A DNA stretch of 8,511 bases, taken from assembly GCA_022865865.1 (NCBI GenBank), contig JALHTN010000118.1, positions 1-8,511 on the forward strand, in the 5' to 3' direction. Position numbers and translations under genes: made by a program. The notes under the pieces were generated by a model, which had not been told where the DNA came from, did not search any database, and worked only from the letters and a program-made list of their open reading frames with translations. Below, in pieces: positions 1 to 6,772 of this stretch (within the stretch, counting starts at the first letter, position 1; every line of letters starts with the position of its first letter). Origin of the DNA: Anaerolineales bacterium. GTDB taxonomy: Bacteria > Chloroflexota > Anaerolineae > Anaerolineales > UBA4823.

Positions 1-461
1 GGGCCTCCGGTATGGGCCAGAGCAGATGAGAAACCGGTAATGGTTCCGGCTACCAAACCATGCCAGTTTTTTGGTTGGTAGCGCAGTAAACCCTGGATGC
101 GGCTCTCAAAGATTTTATAGACGGCGAAAACTAATACAATAACTCCCAAGGTTTTGCGCAGGGTTTCTGTTGGTGCACTGGTAATGACAAAAGTGCCGAT
201 GGTGACACCAACAACAGCCCCCGGTATCAAGAGCAGAACTAGTTTCGAATTCCAGCGTCGCCAGTGAAATGAGACCGCAAAGATGTCTGCCAGCATCAAG
301 ATGGGCAGTATCAAGCCAATCACCTGGTCAGCGGGCATTACCAGAGCCAGGAGCGGTGTGGCTAGAGCCCCCAAAGTACCGCCTAATCCACCTTTGGCAA
401 GGCCGATCATGAAGGCAATGACAGCCACCATGATGTAAAAAATGAGCGGATCAACGGTCAT
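1..461 (-). CDS. TauE/SafE (TSUP) family membrane transporter, 3' end outside window
   Basis: About 153 N-terminal residues are visible; family members are usually about 250, so the C-terminal third or more lies beyond base 1. The protein starts with MTVDPLIFYIMVAVIAF, a hydrophobic first helix. A glycine-rich GLAKGGLGGTLGALATPLL segment follows (about residues 20-38), then several more hydrophobic stretches. It runs into GTITGFSSALAHTGG at the window edge, which resembles the second conserved repeat of TSUP proteins. The family exports or imports small, often sulfur-containing anions such as sulfite, sulfoacetate and other sulfonates, plus some carboxylates. Its ATG overlaps the AOR stop codon (ATGA, 458-461) and no strong Shine-Dalgarno is present at normal spacing, so translational coupling is likely. 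Substrate is unknown; moving a product or substrate of this pathway is inference. Confidence 0.85.
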   Translation of the reverse strand, partial: MTVDPLIFYIMVAVIAFMIGLAKGGLGGTLGALATPLLALVMPADQVIGLILPILMLADIFAVSFHWRRWNSKLVLLLIPGAVVGVTIGTFVITSAPTETLRKTLGVIVLVFAVYKIFESRIQGLLRYQPKNWHGLVAGTITGFSSALAHTGG

Positions 462-2281
462 ATTGAATGATCATCCCCATTGGTGAGCTGCAGCTCTTTC
501 AACCTTTGAGGCGTCGGAATGCCCTGTGCATCCCAACCCATAAGCTCATAATACTCGTCAAGCATGGGTGCCAATTCCACCACATGTCCATCCGCCGGAC
601 CACCAACCATCGGCTGCCCAAGGTTGCGCATTGGGAGGGTATCAGCCGCGCGGCTGAAGCCTTCGCGCACGTTGATCATCCGTGCCAGGGTAGATATGCG
701 TTCCCCAACCAGTTCAAAATCCTTTACTGCTGGATAATCGAATCCTGTCGCGGCGACAACCAGCTGCCAGAGCTCTTTGAGCTTCATCCCGTAACCTGGA
801 AAATAACACAGGCAGGCACTGTCCCAAACAGCTTTGTCTGCCTGATGGTCCCGGAAAAGCTGTGCTTTGCCCTCGATAGATAAGGGATCAGCAGACCCAC
901 TGAACAGCTCTCCGAGTGGTGCACCACGCAGGTGGCAGGCCCCGCGCTCGGATACTGCATAGGCCAAGGCAGTCCCCTTGGCCGCATTGGGATGGTAAGC
1001 GGGCATTTCCAACCCCTTGACATGCATGGCATAAGGCTGTGCGCCGGGGTATTTTTCAGCGATAGCGGCAACTCCCTGACCCAACCATTCACCGCAGCCC
1101 TCCACTTTAGCCATTTTCTCCACGAGCGCCAATGCAGCACCCGCATCTCCAAAGCGCGGCTCAATACCGTCCAGATCATCAGCCGCGATCTGGCCGCGCT
1201 CGAACATTTCCATCACCAGACCTACCACACCACCTGCACTGATTGTGTCAATCCCGTACTCGTCGCACCACCAGTTCAAGCGGATGATCGTTTCCCGATC
1301 TCCAATTGCGCAGTTCGGACCCAAGGCATAGGTGGTTTCGTATTCAGGACCTTCAATCACGAGACCATCCTCGAGCGGTCGGGTGAATTTTCCACACGCG
1401 ATCGGGCAGCCAAAACAAGCGTAATCTTTATTCCAATTGTGCTTCCTGAACGAGTCACCCGAGAGGTTATCTGCCGCCTCGAATTGCCCCTGCTGGAAGT
1501 TGCGGGTTGGCAAGGCACCCATGACATTGACGATCTCAAGAATATTTAAAGTACCCTCCTGGTTCAGAAGGGTTGTTTCGCTGGACATGCGCACCGCTCG
1601 AAAGGCGAGCTGCAGAGCACGTTGATACCTGTCCGGATCATGCACTTTTACTGATCCGCTGCCGCGCGTCAGAATTGCCTTCAGATTTTTCGAGCCCATG
1701 ACCGCGCCAACCCCGCCTCTGGCAAGGGCGCGCGAGTCATTAAAGATACCGGCCAGATTGCGCTGCTTTTCGCCCGGCGGACCGATGGTCAACACCTGCC
1801 AATCTTGACCTAATTCATCTCGCAGGCGCTGAGTGGCTTGGGAGATATTCAACCCCCAAAGATGCTTTGCTGACCGCAGTTCAAGCTGGTCATCATCGAT
1901 GACCAGCACCACTGGTTCCTGGGCGGCACCGGTCACAACCAAGGCATCGTAGCCAGCATACTTGAGCGTTTGCCCCCAATAACCACCACAATACGTATCA
2001 CTATAAGTCCTGGTGGCTGGGCTGAGTGTAGTACAGCCAAAACGCCCGGCGGTGGGTGCGGTCGTGCCAGTCAATGGTCCATTATGAAAGAACAGGTGAT
2101 TCTCAGGAGATAATGGGTCTACACCAGGAGATTGCTCGTGGTAAAACATCCAGGCCCCCAATCCTTTACCGCCCAATATCTGCGGCATAGTCTCACCAGG
2201 CAAAGGTGTAGTTTCGAATTCACCTGAAGACAGATTGACTCGCAAAACCTGGTCACAATAGGATCTTTTTCGCAATTCCAT
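458..2281 (-). CDS. Aldehyde:ferredoxin oxidoreductase family tungsten/molybdenum enzyme
   Basis: A complete 607-residue protein, close to the roughly 605 residues of Pyrococcus furiosus AOR. The family oxidises aldehydes to acids (or runs in reverse) at a bis-pterin W or Mo centre, passing electrons to ferredoxin in the cytoplasm. Visible signatures are GGKGLGAW (37-44), AGRFGCTTLSP (78-88) and ALARGGVGAVMGSKNLKAI (185-203). The cluster ligands are C289-x2-C292-x3-C296, with C492 as the probable fourth. DEYGIDT (340-346) matches the first DxxGL(D/C) pterin-binding motif. The second appears as DSACLCY (487-493), with Cys in place of the usual Gly. I chose the ATG at 2281 because it gives the family N-terminus, overlaps the upstream stop as TGATG, and has GGAAGGA (2291-2297) 9 bases before it. 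An upstream start at 2368 would run into the ferredoxin gene. The subfamily and substrate cannot be told from this sequence. Confidence 0.93.
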   Translation of the reverse strand: MELRKRSYCDQVLRVNLSSGEFETTPLPGETMPQILGGKGLGAWMFYHEQSPGVDPLSPENHLFFHNGPLTGTTAPTAGRFGCTTLSPATRTYSDTYCGGYWGQTLKYAGYDALVVTGAAQEPVVLVIDDDQLELRSAKHLWGLNISQATQRLRDELGQDWQVLTIGPPGEKQRNLAGIFNDSRALARGGVGAVMGSKNLKAILTRGSGSVKVHDPDRYQRALQLAFRAVRMSSETTLLNQEGTLNILEIVNVMGALPTRNFQQGQFEAADNLSGDSFRKHNWNKDYACFGCPIACGKFTRPLEDGLVIEGPEYETTYALGPNCAIGDRETIIRLNWWCDEYGIDTISAGGVVGLVMEMFERGQIAADDLDGIEPRFGDAGAALALVEKMAKVEGCGEWLGQGVAAIAEKYPGAQPYAMHVKGLEMPAYHPNAAKGTALAYAVSERGACHLRGAPLGELFSGSADPLSIEGKAQLFRDHQADKAVWDSACLCYFPGYGMKLKELWQLVVAATGFDYPAVKDFELVGERISTLARMINVREGFSRAADTLPMRNLGQPMVGGPADGHVVELAPMLDEYYELMGWDAQGIPTPQRLKELQLTNGDDHSI

Positions 2282-3573
2282 CAGGCCAGTTCCTTCCGTT
2301 CTGCGGTGAAGATCGCCCCGGTTGGGCAGATTATGGCACACTCCGGTTCGCCAGAACACATATCGCAAACAACCGGATACCAGTCGAGCATATCACCTGA
2401 ACCAAGTTGAATGCCTCCATCGCTGTGAACGATCACCTGGGTTGGACAGATCTGGACACATTCATCACAAGCCGTGCAGCGATCTACCAGCAGTTCGACC
2501 GCTCCGGAATCCGCATGCCAGCGCAATGCATCTGTCGGACAGACCTGCAAGCATTTTTTGCACAATGTGCAGAACATCACTTTAAACTGGCCATGTTTTT
2601 TACCTGGATCAATGCGCAATCGAGAAAGATGGGCGCTGTAATCACCACTGTCATGGCTGGCAACGCAGGCAACCAGGCACAACTGGCAACCGGTACACTG
2701 GGCTGGGTGGGCTTTGAGGCACACATAATCCCAGGTCTCAGTTCGCAGGGCTCGATCGACAGTCCAATTTTGGTGAGCGATACCCGATAACTGGGCGACC
2801 ATTCCCCGAGGGTCGGGGGACTTGGTCACATTACGGCCCATCAAGCAGCCGCTGCCCCCTGCTTCCAAACCTTCGGCAAACAGCTCCAGAGCATCCCGCT
2901 CATGATCCGAGCGCGCCCCTCCCAAAACAAGCACCGGCACTCCCGCTAAAGCAACCAAATTTCGGAAGGATTCGACATCTCCAGTATAGGGAATCTTCAA
3001 CGCGTCCGCACCGATTTCAACTGCCATGCGGGCTCCCAGAGTAAGGATCTCTACGATATTCGCCCCTGTCACCTGGCCTCCATACGCCAGCGGTTCGATG
3101 ATGCACGGTAATCCAACCTGGCGACACTCACTGACAAAACGGGCACATACCTCGATGCCAGTCGTCTCAACCCGGTCGTTATAACCCAAGAATAAGTAGA
3201 TGGTGATGGCTGCGGCACCTAAATCAAGCGCCTGCCGGGCAGTGAGCACCTTCTGATGAGTTAATAGGCGCTGTGGGACTGCATTGGTTACATTGGAGGT
3301 ACCCAAGCGGGGCATATTCATCCAATCAGCTCTCAAGATCAGAGCAGGGCCGTCCCGACCTTGAAAGTATGGAGCCAAACGCATCGCCTGACCGGGACTG
3401 AGCAAGATTCCATCTACACCTGCCTCGATTACAGCCTCGGTCACCGACCGTAAATTAACCACATTGGGAGTGACGTCGCTCATATAGCCATGATCAGCTG
3501 CTACACATACAGCCCGTCCATCCCCGTGACGGTTAAACAACCTATCCATACGCGCCTGCAGGCCGGTCTTCAT
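2281..3573 (-). CDS. Fusion protein: DhnA/DeoC-type class I aldolase + four-cluster ferredoxin
   Basis: About 430 residues from the ATG at 3573. Residues 1-260 form a TIM-barrel aldolase of the DhnA/LsrF/archaeal FBP-aldolase type. It has ADHG (26-29), the Schiff-base lysine K193 in ALKIPYTGD, a candidate catalytic tyrosine Y164 in PLAYGG, and a phosphate-binding GGSGCLMGRN (239-248). Residues 290-416 hold four cysteine quartets: C293/296/299/303, C335/338/341/345, C366/369/372/376 (each Cx2Cx2Cx3C) and C403/406/412/416 (Cx2Cx5Cx3C). This pattern is typical of HycB/DmsB/CooF-like subunits with four [4Fe-4S] clusters. Stand-alone ferredoxins of this type often pair with AOR-family subunits. 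Here the gene precedes AOR with a 1-base stop/start overlap, so it is probably AOR's electron-transfer partner. A GTG at 3579 is possible in frame but falls inside the ribosome-binding site. The aldol substrate is unknown. Confidence 0.9.
   Translation of the reverse strand: MKTGLQARMDRLFNRHGDGRAVCVAADHGYMSDVTPNVVNLRSVTEAVIEAGVDGILLSPGQAMRLAPYFQGRDGPALILRADWMNMPRLGTSNVTNAVPQRLLTHQKVLTARQALDLGAAAITIYLFLGYNDRVETTGIEVCARFVSECRQVGLPCIIEPLAYGGQVTGANIVEILTLGARMAVEIGADALKIPYTGDVESFRNLVALAGVPVLVLGGARSDHERDALELFAEGLEAGGSGCLMGRNVTKSPDPRGMVAQLSGIAHQNWTVDRALRTETWDYVCLKAHPAQCTGCQLCLVACVASHDSGDYSAHLSRLRIDPGKKHGQFKVMFCTLCKKCLQVCPTDALRWHADSGAVELLVDRCTACDECVQICPTQVIVHSDGGIQLGSGDMLDWYPVVCDMCSGEPECAIICPTGAIFTAERKELA
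2291..2297 (-). promoter_or_regulatory. Ribosome binding site of the AOR gene
   Basis: GGAAGGA on the minus strand ends 9 bases before the ATG at 2281, inside the last codons of the aldolase-ferredoxin gene. It supports the 607-residue form rather than the longer frame that opens at 2368, and fits coupled translation of the two subunits. Confidence 0.6.
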
Positions 3574-3576
3574 TCG

Positions 3577-3582
3577 CACCTC
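3577..3582 (-). promoter_or_regulatory. Ribosome binding site of the aldolase-ferredoxin gene
   Basis: On the minus strand the sequence reads TGAGGTGCGAATG. GAGG lies 5 bases before the ATG at 3573, a normal spacing. An in-frame GTG at 3579 lies within this site, so it is unlikely to be the start. Confidence 0.65.
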
Positions 3583-3588
3583 ATCCAG

Positions 3589-4365
3589 TTATCCTTCTGG
3601 CTGCAATGAATGGAGCTGCACATTAATCCTCTCCAGTATTTCTGTGACGTCTTCGACTGCAAAAAGCTGGTGGTCAAGCCATAACCCGCTTCCGCCGAGC
3701 TGTAATACCTGCTCCAAGTCATCTTCCAGTTCAGGCAGTTTGGAAGGTTTGATCCAGATCGGTGCTCCAGATGCCATGGTCAGGATGGTTTGGAAGGACT
3801 CTTCACCAGACCAGGGGACAGCTACCCCATCTGCACCTGCCTCCAAGGCGTACGATACTCCCAGCTCAATGGCCTTGCTTACCAGTACAACCCGTGGACC
3901 GATGGCCTGCACGTCGACGATCAAGGGCATACCCACCCTAGAACCCTCAAGAGCCAGCTGCACAGTATTTCTCAGACAGCCAGCTTCGATCTGTTCTTCA
4001 AATCCCAGCAGAAAATATACCACCATGGCGCTGGCACCCAGATCGAGGGCATCCAATGGAGATAGCAGGGGGATATGACTGATCTTCTCTGGAGGAAGCA
4101 CGAAATCAGGCCCCCGCAGTGCATTCGTCCAATCAGCGCGGACCAACAAAGCAGCGTCCGAGCGGGTCCGACCAGTGATATTGTTCATTTGCCCTGGGCT
4201 GGTAACCAGACCATCCACATGCGGCAACACCTGCTGAACTGCCGGTGCAAACTGCTCTAAACCTGGAAGGGGGCCTAACGAGAGTCCAGCACTCGCATCA
4301 ACTATCAAACTGCGCCCATCAGCAGGGTTGATAAATTCTTTTAATCGATAGGTTTTACTTTCCAT
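3589..4365 (-). CDS. Degenerate DhnA/DeoC-type aldolase paralogue lacking catalytic residues
   Basis: A complete 258-residue single-domain protein. It is clearly homologous to the aldolase half of the next gene: both share DG(L/I)xxSPGQ (51-59 here), (L/I)(V/L)RADWxN (74-81), LDLGAxA (107-113), EAGADG (175-180) and GGSG (224-227). The key sites differ, however. The Schiff-base lysine of ALKIPYTGD is alanine (A182 in GVAVPWSGE). The candidate catalytic tyrosine is isoleucine (I155). The N-terminal DHG is replaced by DASAG (23-27), and the phosphate-binding MGRN after GGSG is replaced by LWLDH. It therefore probably has no class I aldolase activity. It may be a regulatory or structural partner of the intact aldolase, or an enzyme with changed chemistry. 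An AAGGT ribosome-binding site (4372-4376) lies 6 bases before the ATG, and it ends 15 bases before the next start. The frame is intact, so it is not a pseudogene in the usual sense. Confidence 0.85.
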   Translation of the reverse strand: MESKTYRLKEFINPADGRSLIVDASAGLSLGPLPGLEQFAPAVQQVLPHVDGLVTSPGQMNNITGRTRSDAALLVRADWTNALRGPDFVLPPEKISHIPLLSPLDALDLGASAMVVYFLLGFEEQIEAGCLRNTVQLALEGSRVGMPLIVDVQAIGPRVVLVSKAIELGVSYALEAGADGVAVPWSGEESFQTILTMASGAPIWIKPSKLPELEDDLEQVLQLGGSGLWLDHQLFAVEDVTEILERINVQLHSLQPEG

Positions 4366-4406
4366 CGGCTTACCTTAGGTTGTAAATATAATCACTGGCA
4401 TGTGCT

Positions 4407-4449
4407 CCTGGAATTTACTCCCAATGCGGAAGGCGGGTAAAATCCCAGG
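4407..4449. promoter_or_regulatory. Imperfect inverted repeat (hairpin) between larA-like and aldolase genes
   Basis: The arms are CCTGGAATTTACTCCC (4407-4422) and GGGTAAAATCCCAGG (4435-4449), around a loop of about 12 bases. They pair at about 13 positions with one A-C mismatch and single-base bulges. In the mRNA the hairpin begins about 5 bases after tandem stops (TAG TAA, 4456-4451) of the larA-like gene. No U-run follows it on the minus strand, so a strong intrinsic terminator is unlikely. A processing, stabilising or partial-attenuation element that sets different levels for the two halves of the operon is possible. Confidence 0.5.
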
Positions 4450-4453
4450 TTTA

Positions 4454-5728
4454 CTATCCAGCTGACAAATAAGGGATCAGTTGGGGACCTTCCGGCATGA
4501 CACAGATGCGAGCCTGAGAGCCAAGGCTGGCTTGCAGGCGTTCCAAAGTGGCTTCCACATCCTGGCACGGCAGAAACAACGCCTGTCGAATCTGATCATC
4601 ACTTAGACCATCACTATAAACATAAACATCGGCGTGCAGCTGAATTTGAGCCTGAACCTGCACCTGCCACTGGTCCTGGACGCTGAAACCAGGCTTCGAG
4701 ATCATCTCCAGGATTCCTTGTGGAGAACCAGCTTCTGCCAGCAGTTCCGCATAAAGCCCGTGATCCGGGAGACCATCCTCACAAGCCGTAGCAATAATAA
4801 TCGCGCCCCCATCCCGCACAACTTGACTGGCAGCGCTCATACCCTTTACCGACTGGTACAGATTTTGATCGAGTGGGTAACCGCTGTTGGTGGTGACCAC
4901 AATATCGTACGGTGCATCCACGGCTACCATGGCATTTTGCTTGACATACACACAGCCTTGGGTATGTGCTGCAAGCATGTCTCCAGCAAAAACAGCCGTG
5001 ATCTCTTGCTGCGTGTTGAGAGCTACATTGAGTAAGAAAGTGGGTTTGGTACCCACGGCGACCTCGCGCATCTCTTCCCAGAGCGGATTGCCCTCGGTGA
5101 CTCCCCAGGCTGCCTGCGGATGGGCGATCATCTCTAGCCCATGATTGCTAAAGACGCTCTCTCTTCCAGCTAGAGAAGGCAGGATCGCTTTAGGACCCCC
5201 ACTGAAACCGGCAAAGAAGTGGGGTTCAATAAAACCGGTTATGATGCGCACATCTGATTCAATATAATGCCGGTTGATTCGGACTGAGTTGCCGAGGTAG
5301 GTCTCACCCAGAGAAACCAGGTTGCTATCATCATTACAATCATGCTGCAGGCAGCGATAGCGATCCACGATCTGATCACCCAGCATCATGCGCAGCTCAG
5401 CATCCGTCTGTCGCCGGTGGGTGCCTAAACCGTTCAAAAGGGTGATATCAGGAGCATGAATGCCTGCCGCCAAGAGCTCATCCAACAAGACCGGCAATAT
5501 GCGATCGTTAGGTGTTGCCCGGGTGATATCGGTGTGGACCACAATCACCCGGTCGCCAGGTTTTACCAGAGATGCCAGCGGAGGGGAAGCGATTGGTTTT
5601 TGCAGGGCTTGACGTATGGCACCTGCCTCATCCGGTATTCCTGGCTGGAAATGAGTCCTCAATACATCTGCAGTTTCTGGCAGGTTTATTTTTAATCCCT
5701 GGCGACCATAATTCAAATCAACATGCAT
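4454..5728 (-). CDS. larA: LarA-family nickel-dependent hydroxyacid racemase/epimerase
   Basis: A complete 424-residue protein of the lactate racemase (LarA, DUF2088) family, which racemises or epimerises 2-hydroxyacids by hydride transfer on a nickel-pincer nucleotide bound to lysine. The catalytic set is intact when compared with Lactobacillus plantarum LarA. DITR (67-70) supplies the Arg, and GTHR carries H104. EPHFFAGFSGGPKAILP carries H170 and the cofactor-anchoring K180, and NHG carries H196. YQSVKG carries Q292 and K295, and DQW carries W354. The H-K-H spacings of 10 and 16 residues equal those of H174/K184/H200. The family also includes malate, phenyllactate and sugar-acid (gluconate-type) racemases or epimerases, so the substrate need not be lactate. 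The context favours a sugar-derived hydroxyacid. Cofactor-making LarB/C/E are not in the window and must be elsewhere. It starts 2 bases after the isomerase stop, with no strong ribosome-binding site, suggesting coupling. The symbol names the family, not the substrate. Confidence 0.92.
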   Translation of the reverse strand: MHVDLNYGRQGLKINLPETADVLRTHFQPGIPDEAGAIRQALQKPIASPPLASLVKPGDRVIVVHTDITRATPNDRILPVLLDELLAAGIHAPDITLLNGLGTHRRQTDAELRMMLGDQIVDRYRCLQHDCNDDSNLVSLGETYLGNSVRINRHYIESDVRIITGFIEPHFFAGFSGGPKAILPSLAGRESVFSNHGLEMIAHPQAAWGVTEGNPLWEEMREVAVGTKPTFLLNVALNTQQEITAVFAGDMLAAHTQGCVYVKQNAMVAVDAPYDIVVTTNSGYPLDQNLYQSVKGMSAASQVVRDGGAIIIATACEDGLPDHGLYAELLAEAGSPQGILEMISKPGFSVQDQWQVQVQAQIQLHADVYVYSDGLSDDQIRQALFLPCQDVEATLERLQASLGSQARICVMPEGPQLIPYLSAG

Positions 5729-5730
5729 AA

Positions 5731-6711
5731 TCAGGCTTCAAACCATGGTTTGCCACGCTCATCGGTCAATACTAATTCCCGTAAAGCGCCGACACCCTTC
5801 TCGAGACCTTCCCGCAGCGACATCAAACTGTCTTCATGCTCCATGGATAGGACATAATCATATCCCACCAGGCGGAGATTGCTGACCAGGTCTTTCCAGA
5901 ATTTTAGATCGTGACCATAACCGACGGTGCGGAATATCCAAGACCTGTTAGCTTCATCGGCATAAGGCTTGGTGTCCAGAACCCCATTGACCGGGGTATT
6001 AATCGGGTCAATGATCGTGTCCTTTGCATGCACATGGTAGATAGCATCTCCCAATTCTCGGACAGCATGAATGGGATCGATGCCCTGCCAGAAAAGGTGG
6101 CTGGGATCGAAATTAACTCCGATCTCAGGTCCAACTGCAGATCGCAAGCGCAGCATCGTCTCGGGATTGTAGACCACGAATCCAGGATGCATCTCCAAGG
6201 CGATCATATCGACACCATGTGCGCGGCAAAATTCGACTTCTCCCTGCCAATAAGGGATCACTTTCTCACCCCACTGCCATTCGAGGATGCGCAGGAAGTC
6301 GGGCGGCCAAGGACAGGTCACCCAATTGGGGTATTTACTCCTTTCACTGTCTCCCGGGCAGCCGGAGAAAGTGACCACCCGCCTGACACCGAGTTTTTCA
6401 GCCACCAGCACCGTGCTGCGAAATTCTTCCTGGTGCAGTTCAGCAACCTGGGGATCAGGGTGCAGGGGATTACCATGACAACTCAATGCACTGATCTCCA
6501 AGCCATGATCATCGATGGTCTGTTTCCATTCCAGTAGCTTTTTAGGATCCTCCAGCAGCTCTCGCGGTTTGCAATAGGACTCCCCTAATTCTGCGACATA
6601 GCCCCCTGAGCCAATCTCCACCGCTTCTGCTCCCACCCCCGCAATCCAATCCAATGCCTGGTCAAAGGGCAGCAAATCTTGAAATACAAAGCTAAATACG
6701 CCAACCTTCAT
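5731..6711 (-). CDS. Sugar isomerase/epimerase-like TIM-barrel protein (xylose isomerase-like)
   Basis: A 326-residue protein of the xylose-isomerase-like/AP-endonuclease-2 TIM-barrel superfamily (COG1082), which holds sugar and sugar-phosphate isomerases, 3-epimerases and IolE/IolI-type enzymes. It begins MKVGVFSFVF, the first barrel strand. The expected divalent-metal ligands are all visible: E173 in LEMHPG, D202 in NFDPSHLFWQG, H228 in YHVHAKD and E291 in SMEHED. H175, H205 and H226 lie nearby. The ATG at 6711 is chosen because AAAGGAGGT sits 5 bases before it. A longer frame reaching 6882 would overlap the creatininase gene and add 57 residues of non-family sequence. It lies between the creatininase gene (61 bp gap) and the larA-like gene (2 bp gap). 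Ketose/aldose isomerisation or C3 epimerisation of a sugar or sugar acid is likely; the exact substrate is not readable. Confidence 0.88.
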   Translation of the reverse strand: MKVGVFSFVFQDLLPFDQALDWIAGVGAEAVEIGSGGYVAELGESYCKPRELLEDPKKLLEWKQTIDDHGLEISALSCHGNPLHPDPQVAELHQEEFRSTVLVAEKLGVRRVVTFSGCPGDSERSKYPNWVTCPWPPDFLRILEWQWGEKVIPYWQGEVEFCRAHGVDMIALEMHPGFVVYNPETMLRLRSAVGPEIGVNFDPSHLFWQGIDPIHAVRELGDAIYHVHAKDTIIDPINTPVNGVLDTKPYADEANRSWIFRTVGYGHDLKFWKDLVSNLRLVGYDYVLSMEHEDSLMSLREGLEKGVGALRELVLTDERGKPWFEA

Positions 6712-6716
6712 CGGTG

Positions 6717-6725
6717 ACCTCCTTT
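6717..6725 (-). promoter_or_regulatory. Strong Shine-Dalgarno of the TIM-barrel isomerase gene
   Basis: AAAGGAGGT on the minus strand is followed by CACCG and the ATG at 6711. It is the best match to the anti-Shine-Dalgarno sequence in the window. It fixes the start, rejects a 57-residue N-terminal extension, and suggests this gene is translated independently of its upstream neighbour. Confidence 0.8.
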
Positions 6726-6735
6726 TAACAATTTG

Positions 6736-6755
6736 GGAGCTGTTGGACAGCCTCC
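6736..6755. repeat. Small inverted repeat in the creatininase-isomerase gap
   Basis: GGAGCTGT (6736-6743) pairs with ACAGCCTCC (6747-6755) across a TGG loop with one bulged base, giving eight pairs. It lies in the 61 bp gap, just upstream of the isomerase ribosome-binding site, with no U-run after it on the minus strand. It may be a minor mRNA element or chance. Confidence 0.3.
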
Positions 6756-6772
6756 ATGCAGTGGGTATATGA

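Noticed and set aside
932..1549. Plus-strand open frame of 205 codons, with others at 467-883, 2407-2790, 3644-4078 and 5911-6537
   Set aside because: They lie antisense to well-supported minus-strand genes, their translations resemble no family I recognise, and none has a clear ribosome-binding site or fits the gene layout.
2282..2368. N-terminal extension of the AOR gene by 29 codons
   Set aside because: The extra residues are not AOR-like and overlap the ferredoxin coding region. The ATG at 2281 has a TGATG overlap and a ribosome-binding site.
3589..4365. Aldolase-like gene as a decayed pseudogene
   Set aside because: The frame is full length, has a ribosome-binding site and keeps fold landmarks. 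Only the active-site residues are changed, which fits a maintained non-aldolase role better.
4407..4449. Hairpin as a rho-independent terminator
   Set aside because: No run of U follows the stem on the minus strand and the next gene lies close behind, so termination is not supported.
4635..4680. Alternating Gln pattern (WQVQVQAQIQ) in the larA-like protein, with a CTG-rich DNA repeat
   Set aside because: It fits an amphipathic beta strand beside the conserved DQW motif and is too short and imperfect to call a functional repeat.
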